Below, piece by piece: positions 1 through 12,204 of a stretch of 64,000 bases of DNA (its first letter is position 1; every line of letters begins with the position of its first letter). The DNA lies in contig OX439008.1 in the NCBI GenBank assembly GCA_949316495.1, forward strand, positions 38,585,822-38,649,821. Direction: 5' to 3'. This DNA comes from Amphiduros pacificus (taxonomy: Eukaryota > Annelida > Polychaeta > Phyllodocida > Hesionidae). The position numbers and the translations under genes are program-made. The notes under the pieces were generated by a model, which saw nothing but the letters and a program-made list of their open reading frames with translations, was not told where the DNA came from and did no database searches.

Positions 1-678
1 CTTGCTGCATATTAACCAGGTACCCACAGGACTGTTAGCGTGTAATCTTATGATCATAAGATAAAATATGTTTTGTCATTTCCAAATCTCCAGGGCTTGC
101 TATTTGCACTTAATTTATTGGTGCTTATCTCTGGCAAATATTATTTATTGAAATTTATGATTCTTCATTCTGTATAATTGGGTTATAAATCTCCAAATGT
201 TGTTGATATTATAGTGAAGGCAAAACTAAAGATTCAGGAAAAAATACTGTACATGCAAAGTGGAGATTTTACCTGTACATATACCTACATGAAGGTTTAC
301 AAAGCTACAACTTTTATTTGAATAGCATCACATGTAGAGCCGATATATACATAAATATAAAATGTTCCAGTGATTTACTTTTATCAACTTAATGAAACTC
401 TACCTTCTCAGATATCACAGAAAAACTAAGACCTTGCATACGTTGCGAGAATAAGTATGGTATATTGGCCAAATATGCACGTTTCCCTTGTAGAGTGATT
501 GATACTGATATAGCTGATACAATCTGGCTAGTGATATGGACAGATGAGACATTTGCTTTGATGATACCGGAAGCTGGGAATGGAATATTGTGCTGGTGAA
601 TGCCTGATGCTGCCTCCCCACACCTGGATACATCTTAATGTATCAGCATTAATGCCTGACACAACCTGCCCACCCCAG

Positions 679-750
679 GCAACAAAAAGTGGCCTCACCC
701 CAGTCAGTGTGCTGGCAAACAGAACATTAAAGCAGGATATTATGGACCAG
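679..750 (+). CDS. Possible internal exon of an ankyrin-repeat gene
   Basis: A 72-nt open stretch (24 codons) lies between a pyrimidine-rich CCCACCCCAG acceptor and a CAG|GTGTGG donor. Its translation holds SGLTPVSVLANRTLKQDIMD, which resembles the first helix pair of an ankyrin repeat (G-x-TP-L...). It would end in phase 0, whereas the clear ankyrin exon at 2921 needs a phase-1 partner. An unseen exon would therefore have to lie between them, or this exon is not real. The minisatellite that follows looks derived from this exon end plus its donor. Ankyrin identity is inference from a short match. Confidence 0.35.
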
Positions 751-1938
751 GTGTGGAAATAGTGAGGTATCAGGGATCAGGTATAGAATTAAGAAAATGG
801 AGTATTAGGGACAATGGAAATAAGGATCAGGGACCCAGACACGGGAACAGAAGTAGCAGGGACCAGGTATGGAAGTGGGATATCAGGGACCAGGTATGGA
901 AGTGGCAGGGACCAGGTATGGAAGTGGCAGGGACCAGGTATGGAAGTGGGATATCAGGGACCAGGTATGGAAGTGGGATATCAGGGACCAGGTATGGAAG
1001 TGGCAGGGACCAGGTATGAAGTGGGATATCAGGGACCAGGTATGGAAGTGGGATATCAGGAACCAGGTATGGAAGTGGGATATCAGGGACCAGGTATGGA
1101 AGTGGCAGGGACCAGGTATGGAAGTGGGATATCAGGGACCAGATGTGGAAGTGGCAGGGACCAGGTATGGAAGTGGGATATCAGGGACCAGGTATGGAAG
1201 TGGGATATCAGGGACCAGGTATGGAAGTGGGATATCAGGGACCAGGTATGGAAGTGGCAGGGACCAGGTATGAAGTGGGATATCAGGGACCAGGTATGGA
1301 AGTGGGATATCAGGGACCAGGTATGGAAGTGGCAGGAACCAGGTATGGAAGTGGGATATCAGGGACCAGGTATGGAAGTGGCAGGGACCAGGTATGAAGT
1401 GGGATATCAGGGACCAGGTATGGAAGTGGGATATCAGGGACCAGGTATGAAGTGGGATATCAGGGACCAGGCATGGAAGTGGGATATCAGGGACCAGGTA
1501 TGGAAGTGGCAGGGACCAGGTATGGAAGTGGCAGGGACCAGGTATGGAAGTGGGATATCAGGGACCAGGTATGAAGTGGGATATCAGGGACCAGGTATGG
1601 AAGTGGGATATCAGGGACCAGGTATGGAAGTGGGATATCAGGGACCAGGTATGAAGTGGGATATCAGGGACCAGGTATGGAAGTGGGATATCAGGGACCA
1701 GGTATGAAGTGGGATATCAGGGACCAGGCATGGAAGTGGGATATCAGGGACCAGGTATGGAAGTGGCAGGGACCAGGTATGGAAGTGGGATATCAGGGAC
1801 CAGGTATGAAGTGGGATATCAGGGACCAGGTATGGAAGTGGGATATCAGGGACCAGGTATGAAGTGGGATATCAGGGACCAGGTATGGAAGTGGGATATC
1901 AGGGACCAGGTATGGAAGTGGGATATCAGGGACCAGGT
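751..1938. repeat. 27/26/22-bp minisatellite, about 45 units
   Basis: The array begins with diverged units (751-865) and is regular from about 866 to 1938. Three unit types alternate: 27 bp, 26 bp (one G lost) and 22 bp (GATAT lost). All share GGTATG(G)AAGTGG and CAGGGACCA. Most units contain ACCAG|GTATGG, a good splice-donor match on the plus strand, the same strand as the ankyrin exon downstream. The long open frames here arise from the repeats and are not treated as genes. Confidence 0.95.
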
Positions 1939-2920
1939 ATTTACCTTTAAGGGCCTCAGTATCAACACCCCACTTAAGTATGCCAATATAGGAGGGTGCC
2001 TTCATTAAGAGCTATTGATTAGGAGCTTGTTTATATTTGTTTATATCAATAAAAAAGTAAAAAGACATGAAAGGTAAATACATTGAGCACAGATGATTTT
2101 TAAATAGATTTTTTCAGAATATGTGTATAATTGCTTTAAGATAAAAATTGAACTTTGAAACTTCATGTCAGAGAAAAAGCTTTGAAAATTTGTATTAAGA
2201 GTTGTATTGAAGGTGTGGAGAAGTAACTGTAAAATTGATAATCTCAATTTTTCTATGAAGGAGACTGTTCATTTGACAATTTGGAATCATAATAAAACTT
2301 GAACCGTGAGATAGAACCATATGTTAGAACCTTCAAGCAATCTATAAAAACTGTCTGAAAAGACTACAGCTGTCAATCTATCTTTGTATTCCAGACCTGA
2401 TCTCATCCATATTAACAGATTGCAAAAATATGTGCATTTTATGCTGTCATCTCACTTCATCAATGACCCAGAATACTTATATTATACATCACATACTGTT
2501 ACCTCAGTGATATCAGGGATATTGTACACTTTGGACTTTTGCCATTCAGGATAAATAAAACCAAGCGTATCATATTACATCTTATCGCTTCCTAAGTGAT
2601 GGGAAGAAAATAAGAACTAATTTGCTTACCTGGGCTTTTCATGTGACATCAAACCACTTTGTGTTGCTGAACATTTATGATTAAGTTGAGTTGATCCTTA
2701 TCTTCTCTGATAATTATCAATTACCGGTAGGTGAAAACTGATATTTGGCCATGATGTCTTGTGATTGCTATATAGCAATAAATAGTTTTATATACATATG
2801 TATGTATGTATTTATTTGCCATTTCCATTTCTTTGCACATTGTATTTAATACATCAAATTTAGTTCTAAACCAGAAGATTAGAATATTTTTATTCTAGTT
2901 ATGATGTTTTGTGATTGCAG
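1939..2920. other. Noncoding stretch, probably intron of the ankyrin gene
   Basis: AT-rich with no supported ORF. The segment just before the 2921 exon (ATGATGTTTTGTGATTGCAG) has a near copy at about 2751-2770, where the final AG is changed. This suggests a local duplication of the acceptor region. A short TATG tract lies near 2795-2810. Confidence 0.5.
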
Positions 2921-3051
2921 ATACATTGAAATGGCTTGTGGAGAAAGGCGGAGATGTGAAGGTGAAGTCAGCCAAGGGCAGGACTGCCCTCGACATGGCC
3001 AAAAGTAACGGAACATCAGATGTCATCACATACCTCAAAAATGCAGGTTAG
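2921..3051 (+). CDS. Last exon of an ankyrin-repeat protein
   Basis: This exon follows a TTGTGATTGCAG acceptor and begins with two bases completing a codon (phase-1 partner upstream). It reads xTLKWLVEKGGDV...KGRTALDMAKSNGTSDVITYLKNAG and stops at TAG (3049-3051). The LKWLVEKGGDV segment and the following GRTALDMAKSNGTSDVITYL match an ankyrin repeat (loop, then G-x-T-A-L-D-x-A helix pair). The product cannot be named from one repeat. The alternative is that GCAG|GTTAGA near 3045 acts as a donor and the gene continues, but no following exon was seen. Confidence 0.7.
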
Positions 3052-3682
3052 ATATCTTTATTTTGTGATAGCATATTCATTCACTGACAGTTTTGTTGCC
3101 ATGGTAATTGAAGTGTATTCCCTTGGAACCTCACATTTTTTTTGGTGATATCATGTTCATTCATTGAAAGTTTTGGTTGCCAGGGTAATTGTCAGGATGT
3201 ACTGCCTAGCAACCATTTTTGTTACAGGATCTCGATCTTTATCAGTGTTTTGTAAAGTTGGCATGGTTCTTACTCTGTGCAGTAAAATAGAGGTGAATAT
3301 CGGCCGCTGCAATTTCCTGCCAGATGTACTTGTGTTAGCCAATTTCTTCTTTATTCCTCTGATATCAGGCTCCATCCATATTGGATTGTACATTCATTTT
3401 GACAAGGGGGGCAAAATCATAGGAAAAATACATTAAATTTGGAAGACCACACCATAAGGTTAGTAAGAATTATGAAGACATTATCTTTTTTTTTCTTCCC
3501 ATACACTGCTTCAGTACAAATTATTCATTAAACCTGGCATATTTGTTAGTTCAAGCTGATTTCATAATCGCTTTCTATGTACAACTTTATTAACTTTAGC
3601 AATCGCAAGTGATTATTTTTTGTGTGTGTAGCCCTAAAGTAGGCAATTGATTGGATACCAGGTGTGAAGAATCTCACCACAA

Positions 3683-3688
3683 AATAAA
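3683..3688 (+). terminator. Candidate poly(A) signal for the ankyrin gene
   Basis: AATAAA lies about 630 nt after the stop at 3049-3051, inside AAAATAAACAG. It is the first good plus-strand signal after the stop that I saw. Use is inferred only from position. Confidence 0.3.
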
Positions 3689-3796
3689 CAGATCAATGCA
3701 AGGCATGATGGGAACGGGGACCATAATCCCAGTGTAAAGAGTCACTAGCTCATGAGGTTACTCTACAGGAATTATGGTCAAAATAACCAATATTTG

Positions 3797-3941
3797 AAGG
3801 TGACCACGCTACTGAACTGCCAATTTATAAGTGTAAATTGTCTACATGTCATGAAAATGTGAGTCAAACAATGTTTAGGCATGTACACTATTCATGCTAT
3901 TTTTGTTTTGGAGGCCTTAAACTTGGTGTCGTGGTCACCTT
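3797..3941. repeat. Short element with 12-bp perfect inverted ends
   Basis: AAGGTGACCACG (3797-3808) and its exact complement CGTGGTCACCTT (3930-3941) bound a 145-bp stretch. This could be a small MITE or a chance hairpin. No convincing target-site duplication is visible. Confidence 0.35.
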
Positions 3942-4961
3942 TGTATCGCGATTCTTTTGATCAGGTACCTGACACAGCACGGACCCCACTCCTCTGCTTG
4001 AACTGGTCATGAATATCATGATATCATGCATCCTCAATCACCTGTCCTTTTATAAATTCATTAACATCTTCATCTACCGGTATATGTTTATTGCACGTCA
4101 GGCTTCCTGATGAGAGTGAGTTGACCTTTTTAAGTTTAAATTGCCATTATGTCATTTTCCATTAAACCATGTGGAAATTAAACACCAAGGTACATATGAG
4201 CTTGGTGATAAAAATGTGAAACAACACAAAATCAGTTTAATTTCTTTTCAGGGTATTTTGCAATATTGCTGACATCAGCATTTTCATTACAGGATATTTT
4301 CATGCATTTCTGATCTCAATTTTTTTAATTTACTTTCTTAGGAATTATCATCATAAAATCATTTGTTTCTACCCTGAGTATGTATGGGTGCACTTAGTAA
4401 TTTGAGGCACTTAGTAATTTGAGGTAATTCTGAAGCAGAGCTGACGCTGAGGGATTCTGGGTGATCACACGTCTACAATGGCAACTGACTTTGGCAAGGC
4501 CTCTTTGTTCCTTCTTTGTGTGGTATTTAAGTTCGGAAATAAAGGCACACAAATTCAGTGGCAATTAACATGATCTGAAGATGTACTGATAAATGCACAT
4601 TTACTCTCTTATACAGAGGTAGTCAATCCTCTGCCTACCTGTTTATCAACATAGCAAACTTTCTAAATATACATAATTAAAGATATTAGGTGTGGTGAGA
4701 CAAATATTGATTTTCTCTGCCATCACACACATGTACTTTAATCAAAGTGTGCTCATACAAAGTTAATACATCTTTTATTGGAAATAAAAAACAAATCGTA
4801 ACACACACAACCATTTTGTTATCTTCTCACTGCCAAAATCTTGCAGTTCACATATTCCTTCATAGCATGATCAAAGATAGTTAATTCATCTGCAACTTTA
4901 AAGCTTTCATGAAATCATGGAAATCACAAGTAATTTTACAGAGATTTTGGGTTTGTTTAGA

Positions 4962-5936
4962 CTTGGAGTATAATGAATGGAGTTGTGACGTTGTAGCTTG
5001 TGTGCATGACGTCATAGCAACCCATTGTTACAAACAATGGGATAGTTTCTCTTTGAAGTGATGTGCGTTACCGCCAATTTTTGAGCAATTTTTGAGTTTT
5101 TGAACTTGAAAGAAAAAATCATTATTTCATAATGAATAGGTTTTGGTGAAATTTTGGATATTTTTAACTGAATAGGCTGTTCCCGACAAGCCCTTAAAGT
5201 TCATATGTCCATAGACATTTTTCAAGAACTCCAAAGCCTATAGAAAAAATATCTATAGATATAGAAGGATGAGATTTTCGCAATTTGAATAGTATGTTTA
5301 AAAAATGCCATAATTGTTTATCAATATTTTTTAAACCAATATACAAGTTTTGTAAAAAAAGAATTGTTTTCTTCAAAAACCACAAGCTTTTTTGGTGAGA
5401 ATATCAGATTTTTGGGGGTAAAAGTGTTACATCAATGTGAAATCACCTTACTGGGCAAATGCTATGTAAATGAAATGGACGCATATATTGGCAGATTTGA
5501 AAATAATATCAAAAGAAAGATGTTTTCCCAATTAAAAAAATGATACTTTGTATAGGCCTGCCAATTGATGCATTGATGGTATAAACTAAATATGAATGTT
5601 GTGCAAGTTGACAGAACTAAATGATATTTCAGGTAAATCAATGCATTTGTATTGAGCTCTTTGCAGGTTGGGTGGATGGTGTGGAAATCTTTGACATGGA
5701 AGTTTCTGAAACGTTATAGAAATCTTCATAATCAGTGGAGAATGTAGAACATTTCACTCGTGATATGTTTTGGTCTGTGATGAGTCAAAATTGATGAGTC
5801 AAAATTGTCACAAAGTTGAATAACGTCAGATTCTTCAAGTTTTTGGCTCATATGACGTCATAAGACACAAGTTTGGTGTTAACGCACATTGCACGTTTGA
5901 TCTCATGGCGTCACAACTCCATTCATATACTCCAAG
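4962..5936. mobile_element. 975-bp DNA-transposon-like element with TIRs, non-coding
   Basis: The ends are inverted copies. The left end begins CTTGGAGTATA and continues TGAATGGAGTTGTGACG; the right end (5908-5936) is its complement apart from a 1-nt gap. Similarity continues inward more loosely: both ends carry TGACGTCAT and TGTGCGTTA-like blocks, so the inverted repeat is about 100 bp. The flanks GTTTAGA (left) and GTTAAGA (right) could be a 7-bp target duplication with one difference. No transposase ORF is present, so this is a non-autonomous element. Superfamily not determined. Confidence 0.7.
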
Positions 5937-6748
5937 GTTAAGATGACTTGTGATCATTGAAACTGTGATACAAACAGACTATTTCCCTGAAATCAATAAA
6001 ATACAATTGCCAGGATTATTGTTTTGTTGAAAGTGCTTAGTTAAGTTGACAATGCCTAGTACTACACATGAGTACTAGAATGTGACCAATGTAAACAGGC
6101 CTCTGTAAGCCAAATCACCACAATGTCCCAATCTGAAGATGCCCCAATGGATGATTTAAATTTTAGCAGAAGACTCATCTCCATTCAAATGACAGATATT
6201 CATGTTGGGATAAAATATGTATTAACATGGGTGCTAACATTTGAGAACAAAGATTAGGGTATAAACATAAATATTCTTTTAAGGAAAAGTTACTAGAAAA
6301 TCTGATTCCATGAAAACTTTAAAGGAAGCATATATTGCGATATCATGAGTAAGATTTATGGTGTTTATTTGTTTCATTGATGAGATATTTGCCAAAAACC
6401 CTGGTAGTGTCAGAATTGAAATTCCTGACCTTTCACAGAGAGTAAAATATTTATCATAATTAGAGAATGGCTAAGAACGACAAGTAAAACAAAATCTGAT
6501 TTAGGCTGTGCTGATGGTGACATCATAGGGAAGATTTCAAACCAAGCCAAAATTACACTGATCAGAAACAAAAACCTCATTGCTCTCAACAAATTTTAAT
6601 GTAAGATCTACACTTTTTTTCATTTATGAAAGATTTCAATTTGCACTGTTTAACATCCAATGTTAAAGGTCATATTTTTGCCAGATGATCTTAACAGCAG
6701 AAAGTGACTAACTTTGAGATTCATGAAAGTAATATGTAGCATATTTAG
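5937..6748. other. Noncoding; includes the presumed 3'UTR of the minus-strand gene
   Basis: No supported ORF. On the minus strand AATAAA is read at 6364-6369 (plus strand TTTATT), about 380 nt downstream of the stop codon at 6749-6751. It is a plausible poly(A) signal for the neighbouring gene. Confidence 0.45.
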
Positions 6749-7685
6749 TCAATCTCTTAATGTATCATGTGACAGGAAGGAAGTGATTCTGTCCTGCAGG
6801 TGGCGCTTTCTTCTGTCAAGTATGGAGAGTAATGCATTTCTTTCCTTCATCTTTGCTGATTCTGCCTGTTCTTGTCTTTGTTTCCTACTTATATATTGAC
6901 CTCTGTCATTTGTTTTCTTTTTGTGTTCCTTGTGACTTCCCCTCACCTCTGTACCTCTGACCTGAGAATTTCCTTCAGAATATATTGGAGGAAACTGCAA
7001 TATACTGGTAGGCAGAATGCCTCTTTCAACACCTTCATTATCTTTAAGAAAAACATCATCATTTTCATGATTAATTTGACTCTTATTATCAATTTGCTCA
7101 AAGTCTTCTCTCTGGTTCAGTAGCAATTTGTATTCTGCTACGGTTCTTCTGTACAAACTTGTTTTCATCTTCAATTCATTCTGCTTACTTGTGATTTTCC
7201 CATTCATTTGTAATGTTGTAGACCTCTCACTCTTTGTGACATCTGGACTTTGTGGTGGTATCGGTGACGACCTTGATGGTTTATAATCAGGATTTGCTCT
7301 GACCTCACCACTGCTGTTATTCTTTACTCTTATCTTTGGCAATGATATCCAATATTCATTCTCAGACGCTTCACAATTTTCATCTTTCATTTTGGAATCA
7401 TCGGCCACTTTGCTATTATTCGCAGTACCATATTTGATCATTGAAGGATAAGACTGGTATGTTTCATTAGTTCCAAGGACGTTTTGTTTATTATGGAAGC
7501 GATGCCCTCCTTTCTGGTCACCTGGGATGTACTTGCTGAAGGCTGTGATGTTGGTTGGTTTTGTGATTGACACTCCACAGACTGGAGGTAGGAAACCATA
7601 TCCTTGCCCCATCCTGGGCCCGGCCGGGCGGGTCTCAAACATCTTCTCCATAGAATCCTCCATCACGCGCCGGTCCCGATGATAT
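6749..7685 (-). CDS. Last exon of an unrecognised protein
   Basis: A 937-nt exon follows a TCTTTCTTTCAG acceptor and ends at TGA (6749-6751). It starts with one base that completes the AA left by the upstream exon, giving ...RASAK-YHRDRRVMEDSMEKM. It encodes about 312 residues. The first part, rich in G, P and aromatic residues (GPRMGQGYGFLPPVCGVS), looks like a conserved core. It is followed by a polar, probably disordered middle and a basic helical tail (QEQAESAKMKERNALLSILD). There is no signal peptide, membrane segment or known catalytic motif. I do not recognise the family. Confidence 0.75.
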
Positions 7686-7725
7686 CTGAAAGAAAGATCA
7701 CACCAGTTATAACTAGCAATTTTGC

Positions 7726-8040
7726 AGTCAGCATATTTTGACTGTCAGCATAGTTTGACTGTCAGCATAGTTTGACTGTCAGCATAGTTTGACTGTCAGC
7801 ATAGTTTGACTGTCCGCATAGTTTAACTGTCAGCATAGTTTGACTGTCCGCATAGTTTGACTGTCAGCATAGTTTGACTGTCAGCATAGTTTGACTGTCC
7901 GCATAGTTTGACTGTCAGCATAGTTTGACTGTCAGCATAGTTTGACTGTCAGCATAGTTTGACTGTCAGCATAGTTTGACTGTCAGCATAGTTTGACTGT
8001 CAGCATAGTTTGACTGTCAGCATAGTTTGACTGTCAGCAT
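7726..8040. repeat. 17-bp minisatellite, about 18 units
   Basis: Unit CATAGTTTGACTGTCAG, with a few CCG variants in place of CAG. It lies inside the intron of the minus-strand gene and directly abuts the 45-bp array. Confidence 0.95.
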
Positions 8041-9070
8041 GAGGGGTACATGTATACCTTAATATAAATAAATCACATTTAGTACGAGGGGTACATGTAT
8101 ACCTTAATATAAATAAATCACATTTAGTACGAGGGGTACATGTATACCTTAATATAAATAAATCACATTTAGTAGGAGGGGTACATGTAACCTTAATATA
8201 AATAAATCACATTTAGTACGAGGGGTACATGTATACCTTAATATAAATAAATCACATTTAGTAGGAGGGGTACATGTATACCTTAATATAAATAAATCAC
8301 ATTTAGTAGGAGGGGTACATGTATACCTTAATATAAATAAATCACATTTAGTAGGAGGGGTACATGTATACCTTAATATAAATAAATCACATTTAGTAGG
8401 AGGGGTACATGTATACCTTAATATAAATAAATCACATTTAGTAGGAGGGGTACATGTATACCTTAATATGAATAAATCACATTTAGTATGAGGGGTACAT
8501 GTATACTTAATATAAATAAATCACATTTAGTAGGAGGGGTACATGTATACCTTAATATAAATAAATCACATTTAGTAGGAGGGGTACATGTATACCTTAA
8601 TATAAATAAATCACATTTAGTAGGAGGGGTACATGTATACCTTAATATAAATAAATCACATTTAGTAGGAGGGGTAAATGTATACCTTAATATAAATAAA
8701 TCACATTTAGTACGAGGGGTACATGTATACCTTAATATAAATAAATCACATTTAGTACGAGGGGTACATGTATACCTTAATATAAATAAATCACATTTAG
8801 TACGAGGGGTACATGTATACCTTAATATAAATAAATCACATTTAGTAGGAGGGGTACATGTATATCTTAATATAAATAAATCACATTTAGTATGAGGGGT
8901 ACATGTATACCTTAATATAAATAAATCACATTTAGTAGGAGGGGTACATGTATACCTTAATATAAATAAATCACATTTAGTAGGAGGGGTACATGTTTAC
9001 CTAAATATATATAAATCACATTTAGTACGAGGGGTACATGTATACCTTAATATAAATAAATCACATTTAG
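8041..9070. repeat. 45-bp minisatellite, about 23 units
   Basis: Each unit contains GAGGGGTACATGTATACC followed by an AT-rich block ending CACATTTAGTA. Units are near identical. The array ends at 9070, so on the minus strand it starts five bases after the intron's GT (9075-9074). Read on the minus strand, most units contain AAG|GTATAC, a donor-like sequence. The 135-codon open frame here is the 15-codon repeat and is not a gene. Confidence 0.95.
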
Positions 9071-9075
9071 CTTAC

Positions 9076-9300
9076 TTGGCAGAAGCCCTATTTCTCCACA
9101 TGTTGTAAGTTCCTATGACCTTGTCCAGTCTGACATCTGCTGATCTGTTGGCCCTCTCTGCCACATCAAAGCCTATCTTGTCCATGGCTGCCCCCTTGAC
9201 TGCTATGATGGACATCTTGGAAGTCTTGGCAACACTCTTAGATACATCTTTCTTGCCATGTTTATTGGAAAGTGATATATCATCCTCTCCATACATATTG
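9076..9300 (-). CDS. Upstream exon of the unrecognised minus-strand gene
   Basis: Exon of up to 225 nt between a CATATTAG acceptor (uncertain) and an AA|GTAAGC donor. It encodes MYGEDDISLSNKHGKKDVSK...KMSIIAVKGAAMDKIGFDV...RLDKVIGTYNMWRNRASA. It ends with two bases (AA) that the next exon at 7685 completes, so reading frame and phase agree across the intron. An ATG at 9294-9296 could be the start codon, or the exon could be internal. The protein is basic and soluble, with no known domain recognised. Confidence 0.65.
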
Positions 9301-11335
9301 CTAATATGGTATAATCAACTATAAATAAATCCAGGCAAAATTTTAAAAAATATTGTGTTTGTAGAACAGAATCTCTTCAGAAAGAGTCCATTTCCATTTT
9401 GCAATCCAAAGACAACTAATTTTGTGCCCAACACTTGCTCAATATATCGATGTTATCCTAAATATCTTGCATAATCTTTAAAGTGGGAACCATGGTAATT
9501 TCATTACATACATTCAAGGGGCACAGTGGGTAGGGTAAACTGTTACAAATAGCTGATATGTCATCAGGTTTTGTCAGTTTTGTTAAAGGACACAGAGCCC
9601 CCTAGTGAGTGTGGTGATAAACACACCAGGGGGCATTCACACTGATATCAACATCTCTGCCAATCTCCAGCAGCTGTATGACACTCATAACATATTTACC
9701 ACTTAACAAATATTAATTTAAAAGTCTGCTTTATCTTATATTGAGTAATATTCAATATCTGATTGGTTTATTCCAACAAATAACTTATATGAAAGAAATA
9801 ATCAATGTAATGTACGTGCACATGATTAGGGCGAACAGTTTGAAATGGTGTAAACAAAAAGCTAGATTCCAACTTAGTTGCAAGTATTCATGTAAAAAAA
9901 AATAATGGGTTTATTATTTTGAGTGTTTGCAATATTAGTTACAAATATCACCACTGGGATTAAATATATTTCCCCCACTTATAATAATAAATGATCTTCC
10001 TTTTTTGATCAAGTCACTTTATAAATTGTTGTGCATGTAACTAGAAGGCTGCAAATTATGATTTAGTTTATCAATCTATAGGCAATGTTTGTACCTTTTC
10101 TTTTCCTTCCAACTTGTCACTCTTTAAATTAGGTCTGAATGTGTTTTCCCACTTTTGAGACTTAGGAAAGTCTGACCTTTTCATTGTTTAATTTATTTGA
10201 CATGATTTAGTCGTCATGGTAGAGGCAGCAACATGAAGCTGTGATCCAACTCAAGTGCTTGCAATGGTCATCCCTTGATCTGCAAAGTGACCTTGATGCA
10301 TATCTCCCCTGATTCCTCCATCATTACAAGTATAAAGTGTATATTTAATGAATGTTTATTTTTTAAAAATGATTTCTTTGATATATTACAGACAGACAGA
10401 AGTTTTCGTGGGAGACATGATAGCAATGATGGTCTGAGATATACAGGTCAGAGGTCAACAGGAAGCTCCTCAGAAAGTGTGCTGGATGACCTGTATCATT
10501 TACTTGACTTAATACTCCACTACAAATACTTTCATCTTCACAAATGGTCTTGATGGTTAAATATTATCACTTGTTATGTCTTAAAGAGAAATCAGCCACA
10601 TTTTAACCTCTGTTTAGCTGCTGGGGCACATTCATTTAAGCATGGGGGTACCATATGTAATTCAAAGTATTAATCCCTAAGTCTGGCCCCGGGAGTCTGG
10701 CTGGTTACCTGAATTAGGCCTCTCCATATCTGGTGGTTTCTCTTATCAAAACAACTTATTGTGTATGGTACTTGATATTGTGGGTGATATATTTGAAATT
10801 ATTTTATCTTGTATAGCAATCTTTATACAATGATCATAACCTTCATGTTTGTATCTTTATCAAGAACTGAAGCATTTAAAATTTGTTTTTGTCAGAGCAA
10901 GGCAATTAGATGCCCTCCTGGTTGATAATATGCTCAGGAGGTTGGGTCTATCAGTGTATTAACCTTGTTATCATCCTTTTCTAAATCAATTATAATTCTT
11001 TTCAAACCTTACTGAGTGCCTCATTCTACTGATCAAAATATAGCCTCAGTTTGAGCAATGTTGGGTTGGTAGAGTCTGCCCTAATATTGGGTACATTATA
11101 TTTACCACATTGTTATTGACTCACAAAGCAGCGTACTTAAGATGATCATTTTTGAAGCAAATTGCAAGCATTACAAGAAAAACAATTACAAAACTCAGCT
11201 CAGCACAACTTTAAAGCCTTTGGTCCATGTTTTTTCATGTGAAATAATCACTAAGTGTGCCAAATTTCTTTTTTTTCCCATGTCAAGGTCGATAAAAAGC
11301 CCCATGTAGATGGTTGATCTTGATACCAATATAAC

Positions 11336-11412
<77 letters not shown>

Positions 11413-12036
11413 TAAGAATCTAAGGATAACAAAATGCAGTGTTGATTTGTGTATTTCTCGTTTTTCCCCCAGTTCGATTGTTAATGCCAATGTATGTGTT
11501 CACCATTTTTCACAAGACACAAATTTCAATCACATAATACTGAAGAAGTACAAATGTACTGACGGTATACTGTTATCAGGACTCTTTAAATAGGTTATTT
11601 TAATTTATTATAAATATATAAATATATATATACATATTAAAAATTTATATGCCTTTGTAAAAATATCTTTAATAAGTTTTCTTGTTATTGTAATTATATG
11701 CACATCATGTACATACAGATTATTACCAAATAAAACATTCTAAGATTATTTGTCTTTTTCATCAATTTAAAAGGAAGTTGATTTGGATCAAATCATCAAA
11801 ATCTGAGTCTGTTTCATAACACGAAATCTAGCTCGTTTAAATACCCAGTCTGAGGTTGCTCATTCAGTCAAAGTTACATTGATATTGAGCACTGCATCTA
11901 AAAAGGCAGGAAGGCATTCATAATCAGGTCACCATGATGTAGGTCATGAACTTTACCTGGACATAAGCACATAACACATACTGGTAAGCAAATCTGTATC
12001 CACATTACAAATATATTATACATACAGCTTTTTTGG
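9301..12036. other. Noncoding stretch
   Basis: AT-rich with no supported gene. It holds a pair of head-to-head CTCF-like cores at about 9595-9636 in a small hairpin (CCCCT...AGGGG outside, GTGTG...CACAC inside), and a TA tract at 11338-11402. The upstream exons or promoter of the minus-strand gene may lie here, but I could not place them. Confidence 0.5.
11338..11402. repeat. (TA)n microsatellite, about 32 units
   Basis: Uninterrupted TA dinucleotides followed by a short (CA)n. Confidence 0.98.
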
Positions 12037-12204
12037 AGGTATGTAACCTGTTTTGCTTTGATTACTTAAAATGTTTGTGCAATAAATGCTGTTTCTGTTA
12101 AATATTCTTTTTTTTTTTGGTTTTGTTTTTTTTGGGGGGGGGTATGTAACCTATTTTGCCTTGATTCCTTAAAATGTTAATGCAATAAATGCTGTTTCTG
12201 TTAA
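12037..12204. repeat. Tandem duplication at the retrotransposon's left border
   Basis: A roughly 65-bp segment (GGTATGTAACCTGTTTTGCT... to GCTGTTTCTGTTAAA) occurs at 12040-12104 and again, diverged, at about 12141-12205. A poly-T and poly-G stretch separates the copies. The retrotransposon begins at the last bases of the second copy. Confidence 0.8.

Noticed and set aside
814-2008. Long plus-strand open frames (up to 297 codons) with GPGMEVGYQ/DIRDQVWK repeats
   Set aside because: They are the minisatellite read in different frames; unit lengths of 27, 26 and 22 bp shift the frame repeatedly.
8488-8895. 135-codon frame of a 15-residue repeat (HVYLNINKSHLVGGV)
   Set aside because: Product of the 45-bp array inside an intron of the opposite strand.
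10392-10553. Possible plus-strand exon after TATATTACAG encoding TDRSFRGRHDSNDGLRYTGQ
   Set aside because: The acceptor looks usable, but no domain, partner exon or start could be found. Kept out for lack of support.
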